Below, in pieces: positions 8,097 through 15,994 of a stretch of DNA of 64,000 bases; the stretch's first letter is position 1; the number at the start of each line of letters is the position of its first letter. The notes below the pieces were generated by a model. That model had not been told where the DNA came from, searched no databases, and saw only the letters and a list, made by a program, of their open reading frames with translations. The translations under genes and the position numbers were made by a program. The DNA comes from Streptomyces sp. DH5. Its GTDB lineage: Bacteria; Actinomycetota; Actinomycetes; Streptomycetales; Streptomycetaceae. Location: positions 88,799 to 152,798 of the forward strand of contig NZ_JAHWGP010000019.1 in NCBI RefSeq assembly GCF_020873915.1. The letters run 5' to 3'.

Positions 8097-8831
8097 ATGA
8101 CCGCTCAGCAGTCCCTCACCTACGACGCGTTCGTCGAACTCGCCACCGCGGACCCGGCCGTCGTCGGCCTCGTCCTCACAGGCTCCCGAGCCCACGACGG
8201 CATGATCACCCGGTACTCCGACCACGATCTGTACGTGGTCCTCGCCGATGGCGCCGTCACCGAGCTCGCCAGGCTCGCGGGCCGCCGCACCGCCGGGCTG
8301 GACCTCGTCATCGTCTCCCTCACCGAGTTCCGCGCAGCCGGGATGCCCGGCCACGAACGCTACGCCCTCGCCCGTGCCCGGGTCGTGCTCGACCGGCTCG
8401 ACGGAGACATCGCCCGGCTTCTCGCCGACAAGGCACGCCTGGGTGCCGATGAGGCGTTCCACCACGCCGGTGGCCTGCTCGACGCCTACGCCAACTCGCT
8501 CTACCGCTCCGTCAAGAACCACCGGGACGGACACGCCCTCGCCGCTCGCCTCGACGCCGCCGACAGCATGCGGTTCCTGCTCGAACTGCTCTTCGCTCTC
8601 GACCGCCGTCCCCGCCCCTACAACAAGTACCTGGAGTGGGAGCTCGACCGGTTACCGCTTCCGGGCTGGGACACCGGTGCGTTGCTCCACGCCGTGGACC
8701 GTGTCTCTGCGACAGGCGACGTAGCGCCGCAACGGCACCTGTTCGCCCTTGTCGAGACGGCGGCCCGAGAGGCCGGGCTCGGCGGGGTTCTGGACGCCTG
8801 GGGCGAGGACCTGGACCTCATGCGACCGTGA
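8097..8831 (+). CDS. Nucleotidyltransferase-domain protein
   Basis: A 244-residue protein with a Pol-beta-type nucleotidyltransferase core: LVLTGSRAHDGMITRYSDHDLYVV, matching the G-S-x-A ... S-D-x-D pattern with two metal-binding aspartates, and a further acid in LDLVIVSL. The C-terminal half is helical and resembles the substrate-binding part of aminoglycoside-type nucleotidyltransferases. The ATG at 8097 is preceded by GGAGATCC. It stands alone, separated from the arsenic island by about 190 bp and convergent with the ThrRS-like gene. The acceptor substrate is unknown; antibiotic modification is only one possibility. Confidence 0.7.
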   Translation: MTAQQSLTYDAFVELATADPAVVGLVLTGSRAHDGMITRYSDHDLYVVLADGAVTELARLAGRRTAGLDLVIVSLTEFRAAGMPGHERYALARARVVLDRLDGDIARLLADKARLGADEAFHHAGGLLDAYANSLYRSVKNHRDGHALAARLDAADSMRFLLELLFALDRRPRPYNKYLEWELDRLPLPGWDTGALLHAVDRVSATGDVAPQRHLFALVETAAREAGLGGVLDAWGEDLDLMRP

Positions 8832-8849
8832 CACCGGGGCGGAGAGACT

Positions 8850-8878
8850 CCCCGCGGCCGTGGGCCGCGGCCGCGGGG
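8850..8878. terminator. Bidirectional hairpin between convergent genes
   Basis: CCCCGCGGCC at 8850-8859 pairs with GGCCGCGGGG at 8869-8878 across a nine-base loop. It lies between the convergent nucleotidyltransferase and ThrRS-like genes. It has no T-tract, as is common in high-GC actinobacteria. Confidence 0.5.
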
Positions 8879-8914
8879 GGTGCCCTGGCACTCCCCTCCC
8901 CGACCGCGCGCTCG

Positions 8915-10150
8915 CTACGAGGTGACGTCGGCCCACAAGTCGGTGCTGTGGGCTTCGACGAGGGCGCTGATGCGGGTGAGGGCGTCGCCGGCCGGCTGCG
9001 GGGCGAGCCGGCGTCCGTCGCGCAAGCGCAGTGCGACGTGACCGTCAGCGGCCTCCCTGGCGCCGATGACGGCCTGGTAGGGGACCAGGCGGGCCTCCCG
9101 GACACGGGCGCCCAGGCTGCCGCGGTCCGGTCCCGCGATCCGGACGCGCAGTCCGAGACCGGTGCAGCGTCGGGCGAGGGCAGCGGCGTCCGGCCGTTCG
9201 GTGTCGGAGACCGGGAGGATGACCAGCTGGGTGGGGGAGAGCCAGGCGGGGAAGGCACCGCCGTGCTGTTCGACGAGATGGGCGACGGCACGTTCCACGC
9301 TGCCGATGATGCTGCGGTGGACCATCACCGGGCGGTGTCCGGCGCCGTCCGCGCCGATGTAGTGCAGGTCGAACCGCTCGGGCTGGTGGAAGTCGATCTG
9401 GACGGTGGACAGGGTGGACTCCCGGCCGGCTCCGTCGGCGACCTGGACGTCGATCTTCGGGCCGTAGAACGCGGCCTCTCCCTCGGCTGCCTCGTAGGGC
9501 AGGCCCGAGCGGTCGAGGACGTCGGTCAGCAGGGCGGTGGACCGCCGCCACTTCTCGGGGGCGGCGACGTACTTGCCGCCGGGGCCCGGGAGGGAGAGCC
9601 GGTGACGAGCGGGGGTGATGCCGAGCGCCTGGTACGCCCGGCGGATCATCTCCAGCGCGGCCCGCGCCTCCTCGGCGACCTGGTCCAGGGTGCAGAAGAT
9701 GTGCGCGTCGTTGAGCTGGATGGCCCGTACCCGGGTCAGCCCGCCGAGCACCCCGGAGAGTTCGGAGCGGTACATGCCGCCCAGTTCCGCCATCCGCAGG
9801 GGCAGTTCGCGGTAGCTCCGGGAGCGGGAGCGGTAGATCACCGCGTGATGAGGGCACAGGCTCGGCCGCAGGACGACCTGCTCCCCGCCCAGCTCCATCG
9901 GGGGGAACATGTCGTCGCTGTAGTGCTCCCAGTGCCCGGAGATCTCGTACAGCTCCCGCTTGCCGAGGACCGGCGAGTACACGTGCTGGTAGCCCGCCCG
10001 CCGTTCGGCGGTGCGGATGTACTCCTCCAGGGTGTGCCTCAGGGCCGCGCCGTCGGGCAGCCAGTACGGCAGGCCGGCGCCGATCAGGGGGTCGGTGTCG
10101 AACAGGCCCAGTTCACGGCCGAGCCTGCGGTGGTCGTGCACGGTGGTCAT
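8915..10150 (-). CDS. Short threonyl-tRNA synthetase (catalytic and anticodon domains only)
   Basis: A 411-residue class II aminoacyl-tRNA synthetase of the ThrRS family. Zinc ligands are visible as Cys in LRPSLCPHHAV, His in LNDAHIFC and His in PVMVHRSIIG; the last is also motif 3. The C-terminal anticodon-binding domain begins near PTQLVILPVSDTERPD. Full-length ThrRS (about 650 residues) carries N-terminal TGS and editing domains that are absent here, so this enzyme cannot edit mischarged Ser. The ATG at 10150 follows GAGGAG. A leader peptide and hairpin upstream suggest control by threonine supply. A second ThrRS can serve as a backup or as self-protection against ThrRS inhibitors; which applies is unknown. 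Confidence 0.85.
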   Translation of the reverse strand: MTTVHDHRRLGRELGLFDTDPLIGAGLPYWLPDGAALRHTLEEYIRTAERRAGYQHVYSPVLGKRELYEISGHWEHYSDDMFPPMELGGEQVVLRPSLCPHHAVIYRSRSRSYRELPLRMAELGGMYRSELSGVLGGLTRVRAIQLNDAHIFCTLDQVAEEARAALEMIRRAYQALGITPARHRLSLPGPGGKYVAAPEKWRRSTALLTDVLDRSGLPYEAAEGEAAFYGPKIDVQVADGAGRESTLSTVQIDFHQPERFDLHYIGADGAGHRPVMVHRSIIGSVERAVAHLVEQHGGAFPAWLSPTQLVILPVSDTERPDAAALARRCTGLGLRVRIAGPDRGSLGARVREARLVPYQAVIGAREAADGHVALRLRDGRRLAPQPAGDALTRISALVEAHSTDLWADVTS

Positions 10151-10194
10151 CGCGGTCTCCTCGCTGGCGGCGGGGCAGGTGACCGGGCCCACGA

Positions 10195-10226
10195 CGAAGC
10201 CCCGGGGCACTTGCCCCGGGGCTTCG
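10195..10226 (-). terminator. Attenuator hairpin in the ThrRS leader
   Basis: Perfect 15-bp stem: CGAAGCCCCGGGGCA (10226-10212, minus strand) against TGCCCCGGGGCTTCG (10209-10195), with a two-base loop. It lies 45 bp before the ThrRS start and 14 bp after the leader-peptide stop. No U-tract follows. An alternative 7-bp pairing of GUCCCGG (10255-10249) with CCGGGGC (10219-10213) would open the left arm of this stem, as in an antiterminator. Confidence 0.7.
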
Positions 10227-10240
10227 CATCAGGTCGTCCG

Positions 10241-10291
10241 TCAGCGCGCCGGGACACTCTCCGGCGTCGTCGTCACAGCGGCGCGCTTCAT
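10241..10291 (-). CDS. ThrRS leader peptide with three consecutive Thr codons
   Basis: A 16-codon reading frame, MKRAAVTTTPESVPAR, ending in TGA at 10243-10241. Codons 7-9 are ACG ACG ACG (10273-10265). It is followed by an alternative-folding region and a 15-bp hairpin, then by the ThrRS gene. This is the textbook arrangement of ribosome-mediated attenuation: a ribosome stalled for charged tRNA-Thr would cover one arm (10286-10279) that otherwise pairs with 10251-10244. No clear ribosome site precedes it; a TAGCGT box at 10304-10299, seven bases before the ATG, suggests a leaderless transcript. Confidence 0.65.
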   Translation of the reverse strand: MKRAAVTTTPESVPAR

Positions 10292-10301
10292 GCCGCAGAC
10301 G

Positions 10302-10523
10302 CTAGCAGGACGCCGCGCCGTCCACACGGCCATTCCCGCCCAGCCGGCGCCCGAGGTCGTCCGTCCACCGCAGGGCCAGGCACCTGAACCGCGTGATCTG
10401 CCTGAGCCGGTCGACCAGTCCGTGCGCCTGGACGGCGTACCCGCCGGTGACGACCAGCGGGTACGGCGTGCCGATGGCGAGGACGTCGGACAGCGGGCGG
10501 CGGTGCAGGTTGCTGAGGTTCAC
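10302..10523 (-). pseudogene. Truncated AbiEii-type nucleotidyltransferase
   Basis: A 73-codon fragment beginning VNLSNLHRRPLSDVLAIG and continuing PYPLVVTGGYAVQAHGLVDR, which matches the N terminus of AbiEii/AbiGii-type nucleotidyltransferases (the GGYAVQAHG active-site loop). Complete members are about 220-280 residues; here the homology ends after the first 43 residues and runs into unrelated sequence and a stop. The GTG at 10523 overlaps the stop of the preceding gene (GTGA). The distal part was lost, perhaps when the ThrRS unit was joined here. It would be inactive. Confidence 0.65.
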
Positions 10524-10885
10524 GCGGCGGCGGACGCCTGACGGGCGAGCTCGGGGAAGGCGTCCTCCCACACGTCGCGGATGGGCCGGCTGACCAGGGT
10601 GCGCAGCGCGGGCCACTGGGCGGCGAGCAGGTCGCCGTTCAGGTGGGTGAGGAGGTCGTGGCGTTGCCCCTCGGCCAGGACGGTCCGGTAGAGGCTCATC
10701 CGCTGACGCGGCCGGTCCAGGTCGTACGCGCGCAGCCCGGACCAGGCGATGTGCAGCGGCAGCTCGACCTGCCCGTGCACCGGCCCGGTCAGCTCGTCCA
10801 GCCGGCCGGGCAGCCGGCCCGCGTACCGGGCACGCAGCACCTCGGCGGCGGACGGCTCGGGCGGGCGGGAGTACTGCGGATCCAT
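10520..10885 (-). CDS. Hypothetical protein paired with the AbiEii remnant
   Basis: A protein of about 121 residues with no family I can name with certainty. It is acidic/basic mixed, helical in character (PLHIAWSGLRAYDLDRPRQR, then MSLYRTVLAEGQRHDLLTHL), with no signal peptide or membrane helix. In Streptomyces genomes small proteins of this type commonly precede AbiEii-type nucleotidyltransferases, suggesting an antitoxin-like or partner role (inference). The start is uncertain: ATG at 10885 is taken, but ATG at 10894 or 10897 close to a GGAGGG is possible. It is translationally coupled to the truncated downstream gene. Confidence 0.6.
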   Translation of the reverse strand: MDPQYSRPPEPSAAEVLRARYAGRLPGRLDELTGPVHGQVELPLHIAWSGLRAYDLDRPRQRMSLYRTVLAEGQRHDLLTHLNGDLLAAQWPALRTLVSRPIRDVWEDAFPELARQASAAA

Positions 10886-10982
10886 GCCCCGCATCATCCC
10901 TCCGTTCCGTCGAAGTCCGCCGGGTGCGTCGGGTCCGAGGAGTTAGTGGGGCAGCGCCCGCGCCTGTCGGCGTCACGGCGGG

Positions 10983-12245
10983 TCACACGCGGGACTCCAG
11001 GCGGTGGGCGCGGGCGCCGAGGTGGCGGCGCTCGGGGGCGCTGGTGGTGCGGCGGGCGGCTTCGCGGTAGGAGGCGGCCGCGGCCGCGTGCTCGCCGAGG
11101 AGTTCGAGGAAGTGGGCGCGGGTGGCGAGGAGGCGGTGGTGGCGGGCCGTGCGGTGGTCGGTCTCCAGCGCGGTGATCAGGTCGAGTCCGGCGGCCGGGC
11201 CGTGGACCATGGCGACGGCGACCGCGCGGTTGAGGGAGACCATCGGGTTCGGCCCGAACTGTTCCAGCATGTCGTACAGGGCGAGGATCTGAGGCCAGTC
11301 GGTGGCGTCGGTGGTCTCGGCCTCGTCGTGCACGGCCGCGATGGCCGCCTGCAGCTGGTACGGGCCGACCCGGCCGCGCGGCAGGGTGCGGCTGATCAGG
11401 TCGACTCCCTCGGCGATGGCACGGCGGTCCCACCGGGAGCGTTCCTGTTCCGCCAGCGGCACCACCTCGCCGGAGGGGCCGGTGCGGGCGGGGCGGCGCG
11501 CGTCGGTGAGCAGCATCAGCGCGAGGAGGCCCGCGGTCTCGGTGTCGTCGGGCACCAGGCGGTGCAACATCCGGGTGAGCCGGATCGCTTCGGCGGACAG
11601 TTCCGGCGCGGTCAGGCCGGCACCGTCGGTCCCGCCGGTGGTGGTGTACCCCTCGTTGAAGACCAGGTAGAGCACGTGCCGCACCTCGGCCAGCCGCTCG
11701 GTGAGACCGGCACCCTCGGGCACGGCCAGGGGGATGCCGGACGCCTTGACGGTCTGCTTGGCCCGGCTGACGCGCTGAGCCATGGTCGCCTCGGGCACCA
11801 GGAAGGCCGCGGCGATCTGCGCGGTGGTCAGGCCGCCGACCGCGCGCAGGGTCAGCGCGATCCGGCTGGCCGGCGACAGCGCGGGGTGGCAGCACAGGAA
11901 CAGCAGGGCGAGCGAGTCGTCCCGGTCCGCGTCGGGCACGGTGTCGGCGGCGTGGCCGAGCAGTTCGGCCTGCGGGGTGGCCAGGGCGAGGCTGTCCTCG
12001 CGGCGCCGGCGCGCGCTGTCGCTGCGGATGTGGTCGACCAGCTTGCGGGAGGCGACGGTGACCAGCCAGCCCCGGGGGTTGTCCGGGACGCCGGCCCCGG
12101 GCCATTGCAGGGCGGCCGCCAGCAGAGCTTCCTGGACCGCGTCCTCGCACGTGTCGAAGGCGCCGTAGCGGCGTACGAGCACGCCGAGGACCTGCGGCGC
12201 CAGCTCGCGCAGCAAGTCCTCGGCGGGGTGGTGCGCGGCGGTCAC
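10983..12245 (-). CDS. ECF42-type RNA polymerase sigma factor with C-terminal extension
   Basis: A 420-residue extracytoplasmic-function sigma factor. Region 2 (RRYGAFDTCEDAVQEALLAA) and region 4 (GGLTTAQIAAAFLVPEATMA) occupy the first 170 residues. The long helical C-terminal extension includes LMLLTDARRPAR, the conserved DxRR-type motif of the ECF42 group. This group is known to be encoded next to YCII/DGPF-domain proteins, which it transcribes. The GTG at 12245 overlaps the stop of such a gene by four bases. Because a transposon splits that partner, the sigma gene has probably been cut off from its native promoter. Confidence 0.9.
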   Translation of the reverse strand: MTAAHHPAEDLLRELAPQVLGVLVRRYGAFDTCEDAVQEALLAAALQWPGAGVPDNPRGWLVTVASRKLVDHIRSDSARRRREDSLALATPQAELLGHAADTVPDADRDDSLALLFLCCHPALSPASRIALTLRAVGGLTTAQIAAAFLVPEATMAQRVSRAKQTVKASGIPLAVPEGAGLTERLAEVRHVLYLVFNEGYTTTGGTDGAGLTAPELSAEAIRLTRMLHRLVPDDTETAGLLALMLLTDARRPARTGPSGEVVPLAEQERSRWDRRAIAEGVDLISRTLPRGRVGPYQLQAAIAAVHDEAETTDATDWPQILALYDMLEQFGPNPMVSLNRAVAVAMVHGPAAGLDLITALETDHRTARHHRLLATRAHFLELLGEHAAAAASYREAARRTTSAPERRHLGARAHRLESRV

Positions 12246-12523
12246 ACGTCCGCCGCGGACTCGTGCAGCACCGGCCACAGCTCGACCGGCTCCACGTCGG
12301 CGAACGGCATGTCCGCCGCGATCTCCCGCGCCCGCTCCGGGCTGTCGCAGTCCAGCAGGTAGAAGCTGGCGATGTACTCCTTGGTCTCCAGGTACGGGCC
12401 GTCGGTGACCGCCGGGACGCCGTCCTCGCGGCGCACGAGCTGGGCGCTGGCCGCGTCCGCCAGGCCGTAGGCGCCGAGGAGTTCACCGCTCTCGCGGTAC
12501 TTCGCGTTGAACGCCTCCTGCTT
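12242..12523 (-). pseudogene. YCII/DGPF-domain gene, 3' part (interrupted by Tn3-family element)
   Basis: C-terminal 94 codons of a YCII-related DGPF-domain protein. It reads KQEAFNAKYRESGELLGAYG, then VTDGPYLETKEYIASFYLLD; the DGPY and FYLLDC segments are typical of the family. It joins exactly to the 5' part at 19044-19130 when the transposon and one copy of TGCTT are removed, giving an uninterrupted reading through AIAKQEAFNAKY. The intact protein would be about 122 residues. An in-frame ATG at 12436 could yield a fragment only. Confidence 0.9.
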
Positions 12524-12561
12524 GGGGTGCCGTTAACGAGCGGCGACTCAGGTGACAAGTA
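12524..12561 (+). repeat. Left terminal inverted repeat of the Tn3-family element
   Basis: 38 bp starting GGGGTGCCGTTAACGAGCGG and ending GGTGACAAGTA. It matches the reverse complement of 19006-19043 at 35 of 38 positions. TGCTT lies directly outside it. Confidence 0.95.
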
Positions 12562-12636
12562 ACCCGCGAGTAACTTTTAGATCAAAGACCGGCCCCCAAG
12601 GACGTGGCGAGGGGGCCAAGTGGTGTGCGCTGGTGT

Positions 12637-15600
12637 TCAGGCCGCGGCCGGTTCCGGTTCCGGCTCGGTTTCGGTGGGGGCGGGGACCGCGAGTTGGAGG
12701 CGGCTGCCCATGTTCAGCCGTACCTCCCCGTAAGGCTGGATGTGCATCCAGAACAGCGGGGTCAGGGCCCGCTTGTCCTCGTCGGTGAGGACATCGGCCC
12801 ATTCGGGGTCGACAAGCATGTCCTGGATCATCAGGGTGTTCACGAAGACGAGCGCCGTTTGCAGGAGATGAAGTGCGAGAACGGACAGTTCTTGCTGGTC
12901 ACGGCGGTTGGAGGAGAGTTCGCCGCTCTTGCCGAAGAAGATGATGTCGTTGGCGCCGTTCCAGCCCTCGACGACGTTGAGGCCCTCCTGGATCTCGCGC
13001 TGGAGGTCGCGGTCGCGCAGGTAGCGGGCGACGAAGATGGTCTTCTGCGCGCGGCCGACCTCCAGCATCGCCTGGTAGACGGGGTGGGAGGCGGTGCGGG
13101 TGAAGCGCCGCAGGATGGCCTCGGTGGAGGCGGTGCCGACCCGGATCGCGGTGGCGTACTTGATGAGCTGGTCGTAGTTGTTCTCGATGACGTCCCAGCG
13201 GATCGGGCGGGTCATCGCGTCGGCGAGGTTGTCGTAGGTGTCCTCGTCCTCACGGCCGGGCCGGTACAGCTTCACCTTGTTGATCTGCTTGATGCGGGGC
13301 AGCAGGTCGTAGCTCAGGAGCCTCGTCAGGCCGAAGCCGATTTCCGACTGGCCATGCGAGTCGACGTAGTTGCCCTCGGCCTTCATGTCGGTGGCGTGCC
13401 GCATCATCCCCTCGATCGCGGCGGCGACCTCGGAGGCGGTGCAGTTCAGCAGCTGGCTGTGAATGGCCATCGACCCTTTCTCGATGTGCCAGTACACGAG
13501 GACTCCGCGGCCTCCGTACCGGGAGTGCCACTCGGTGAAGATGTTGCGGTCCCAGGCTTTGAAGTGCGTGGAGTCGCTGGCCACGGTGGTGGTGCCCTGC
13601 CCCCACACGGTTTCCTGCCGGGCGGCGAAGGTGGCGTTGGCGATCTCCACCCCGGCGGCCTTGAGGCCGACGGCGGTCAGGTAGCGGCGGGCGGTGTAGC
13701 GCAGCTCCTCCTCGCTGTGCCCGTGCTCGCCGGCCGCGACCGAGCTGATCCCGGAGTTGGTGCCGTACGCGTACGCGATCAGGAGCAGGCGTTCCAGGAG
13801 CTCGGCCTCGTCGATCGCCTCCCGGGTGCCGACCGGGGCGAGGGCCTTGAGCATCCCGGTGCGCAGGGCGGCCTCTTTCAGGATGTCGATGAGGGCGACG
13901 GTGCCCCACTTCTTGCGGATCGCCTTCTTGAGGCGGCGCAGGTTCTTCGGCTCCTTCTGCGGCTCGGGCTCGGTGAGCTTGATCGCCCCGTTGCGGTGCT
14001 TGCCGCTGATCGTGACCCAGGGCAGCTTCGGCAGCCTGGTGTCCAGGGCGCCGAGCGCCTCGCGCATCTCGCTCTGGAGCTGGGCGGTGAACACCTTCGC
14101 CTCGCGCGGCTTGTTCAGCTTCTCGTAGTACTCCGTGCGCCGGATCTCGAAGTCGTCAGGCAGGTCGTCGTCGGGGTTGCGCCACTTGTCGGCGCCGACC
14201 ACCCAGATCTCCTTGCAGCGCAGCCGGTCGCGCAGGGCCTGGAAGACGCACGCCTCATACACGGTGCGCATGACGCGCCGGGGTCCCTTGTCGGGGGTGT
14301 GGAGGGCGAACTCCGTCCAGTCCTTGCGGACCACACCTTGCAGCGGGACGGTCTCGCCGAGCGGGAGGTAGGTGGTGGAGGAGTCCTTGTGCCGCTCGAT
14401 GAGGGCCAGGGCCTCGATGACGGGCTTGTGCCGGTCGTTGGAGGAGCGGAAGTCGAGCACCTCCAGCAGTTTCATCAGCCCGGCGCGGTAGTGGTTGCTG
14501 TAGGAGGACTTGAACACCTCCCGCTTGGAGCGGGCGAAGGCTGCGTTGGTCGCCTTCATCTCGGCGACCAGGTCCTTGAGCGTCTTCTCCCCGCCGGCCG
14601 CCGGATAGACCACCTCGCGCACGCTGGCCTCGGGGGCGCCGAGCGAGGCCGCGGCGATCCGTCCGAGCAGCCCGGCCTTGCCCCTCACCTTGGTGAACTC
14701 GGCGACGAACGCCTCGGTCACCTTCTTCTCCGCTCGCGCGTTGATGCGGTGCACGGTGGAGTTCAGCAGCTCCACCAGCGTGTCGGTGATCTCCCGCTGC
14801 CGCTGGAACAGCAGGGCGGCGAGCAGGACGTGCCGCACCTCGGGGGCGAAGCGTCGCAGGTGGCTGGGCGAGGACGCCGACGCTCTCGCCCGCCAGGCGC
14901 CCACGACCTGTACGCCGATCCCGGTGAACACCTTCTCCGGGATGCCGACGGAGCGGACCTGCTTGAGCTTGGAGATCTCGTCCAGCAGCGAGTTGAGGCT
15001 GACGTTGCCCGGATGGGCCTTGATGTCCGAGAGCACCGACTCCACATCGTCTTCGTCGTCCTGCGCGGTCGCATCACCCTGGGCGGGGCCGTCGCCGGTC
15101 AGGTCGGTGAAGACCAGCGCGTCCAGGCGGCGGGTGCAGCCCTCGGCCCGCGCCAGGCGGGCGGCGACCTCGGCGACGGCGCGCTCGTCGGCCTGGTGCA
15201 GCGCGGAGCGGATGATCGTTTCGACCTGGGCCGCGGTCGGCGGCTCGATCAGCTCCGCGCGCATCTGCCGCAGCAGCTCGGCCCGCACCTGCTCCTCGCG
15301 CCGTTCGTCGTGCCAGATCACGTCCACCAGGTGCGAGACGAGCTTGACCAGGTCGGTCTTGGTGCACTCGTGCCAGCCGGTCAGATCCCGCAGCTCGCTG
15401 CGGTGCCGCTTGGCCGCGCGAGAGGTGAAGTCGTAGAAGGCCAGCTCGGACGCGGCGACGCCGACCTGCTTGGCGACGTGCTCGACCGCGTCGGGCGGCA
15501 GTTCCAGGCGCATCCGGGGAAACCGGCCGCGCCAGGCCAAAAACTTGAGCTGAACGGCGAAGCCCAGCCTCGTGGCGCCGGTCTTGTTCCGCAGCCAGCC

Positions 15601-15663
15601 CGCCTCGTCTCCGGAGAGGGTGAAGTGGTCCACCACCCCGTCCAGACCCAGATCCCGCCCCAC
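12637..15663 (-). CDS. tnpA: Tn3-family transposase TnpA
   Basis: A 1008-residue DDE transposase of normal length for Tn3-family TnpA. The N-terminal part (about 1-330) is the DNA-binding DUF4158-like region; the catalytic half contains the acidic triad in VASDSTHFKAWDRN, YVDSHGQSEIGFGLTRLL and VVEGWNGANDIIFFGKSG. The end, LTPLFWMHIQPYGEVRLNM, is the conserved family terminus. GTG at 15663 is preferred over the ATG at 15738 because GGAAGGAAC lies just upstream and the shorter protein begins in conserved sequence. It mediates replicative transposition through the 38-bp repeats; the cointegrate is then resolved by TnpR. Confidence 0.95.
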   Translation of the reverse strand: MGRDLGLDGVVDHFTLSGDEAGWLRNKTGATRLGFAVQLKFLAWRGRFPRMRLELPPDAVEHVAKQVGVAASELAFYDFTSRAAKRHRSELRDLTGWHECTKTDLVKLVSHLVDVIWHDERREEQVRAELLRQMRAELIEPPTAAQVETIIRSALHQADERAVAEVAARLARAEGCTRRLDALVFTDLTGDGPAQGDATAQDDEDDVESVLSDIKAHPGNVSLNSLLDEISKLKQVRSVGIPEKVFTGIGVQVVGAWRARASASSPSHLRRFAPEVRHVLLAALLFQRQREITDTLVELLNSTVHRINARAEKKVTEAFVAEFTKVRGKAGLLGRIAAASLGAPEASVREVVYPAAGGEKTLKDLVAEMKATNAAFARSKREVFKSSYSNHYRAGLMKLLEVLDFRSSNDRHKPVIEALALIERHKDSSTTYLPLGETVPLQGVVRKDWTEFALHTPDKGPRRVMRTVYEACVFQALRDRLRCKEIWVVGADKWRNPDDDLPDDFEIRRTEYYEKLNKPREAKVFTAQLQSEMREALGALDTRLPKLPWVTISGKHRNGAIKLTEPEPQKEPKNLRRLKKAIRKKWGTVALIDILKEAALRTGMLKALAPVGTREAIDEAELLERLLLIAYAYGTNSGISSVAAGEHGHSEEELRYTARRYLTAVGLKAAGVEIANATFAARQETVWGQGTTTVASDSTHFKAWDRNIFTEWHSRYGGRGVLVYWHIEKGSMAIHSQLLNCTASEVAAAIEGMMRHATDMKAEGNYVDSHGQSEIGFGLTRLLSYDLLPRIKQINKVKLYRPGREDEDTYDNLADAMTRPIRWDVIENNYDQLIKYATAIRVGTASTEAILRRFTRTASHPVYQAMLEVGRAQKTIFVARYLRDRDLQREIQEGLNVVEGWNGANDIIFFGKSGELSSNRRDQQELSVLALHLLQTALVFVNTLMIQDMLVDPEWADVLTDEDKRALTPLFWMHIQPYGEVRLNMGSRLQLAVPAPTETEPEPEPAAA

Positions 15664-15821
15664 TGTCCAGTTCCTTCCGCACGCCCCCGTGATCGTCTGT
15701 CGGGCTGGACGGTAGGGGCGCTGGTGTACGGCTGGCACGGGTATCGACGAAGTGCCCGGGAGGGACGGAGTGACCTGGTACAGCTACCGGTTCTGCCGCA
15801 AGACGGCGTCCACGTCGCCGG

Positions 15822-15914
15822 TGCGGAGAAGACCGACGCGGCCTGACCGCGCTGTTCTGGTCGAACGTCAACCGGTACGAGACGTACCGGTTCGACATGG
15901 GCGAGCGGCTCGAC
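15822..15914 (+). pseudogene. Remnant of a second Tn3-family transposase C terminus
   Basis: On the plus strand, opposite to tnpA, a short frame reads EDRRGLTALFWSNVNRYETY followed by RFDMGERLD. This is the conserved C-terminal block of Tn3 transposases (compare LTPLFWMHIQPYGEVRLNM in the resident tnpA), but it is divergent from the resident gene and has no upstream coding part. It looks like a leftover of another Tn3-family element that supplied or flanked the passenger genes. Confidence 0.65.
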
Positions 15915-15994
15915 CGTGCCCGTGGCAGCTCCCCCGGCCCTGGTGATTCGCTGCAGTTGGCACGGCACGCGCGAGGCGATGAGTGCCCTGAGTA

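Noticed and set aside
12604-15846. A 1080-codon plus-strand frame
   Set aside because: Antisense to tnpA, which has the full Tn3 transposase motifs.
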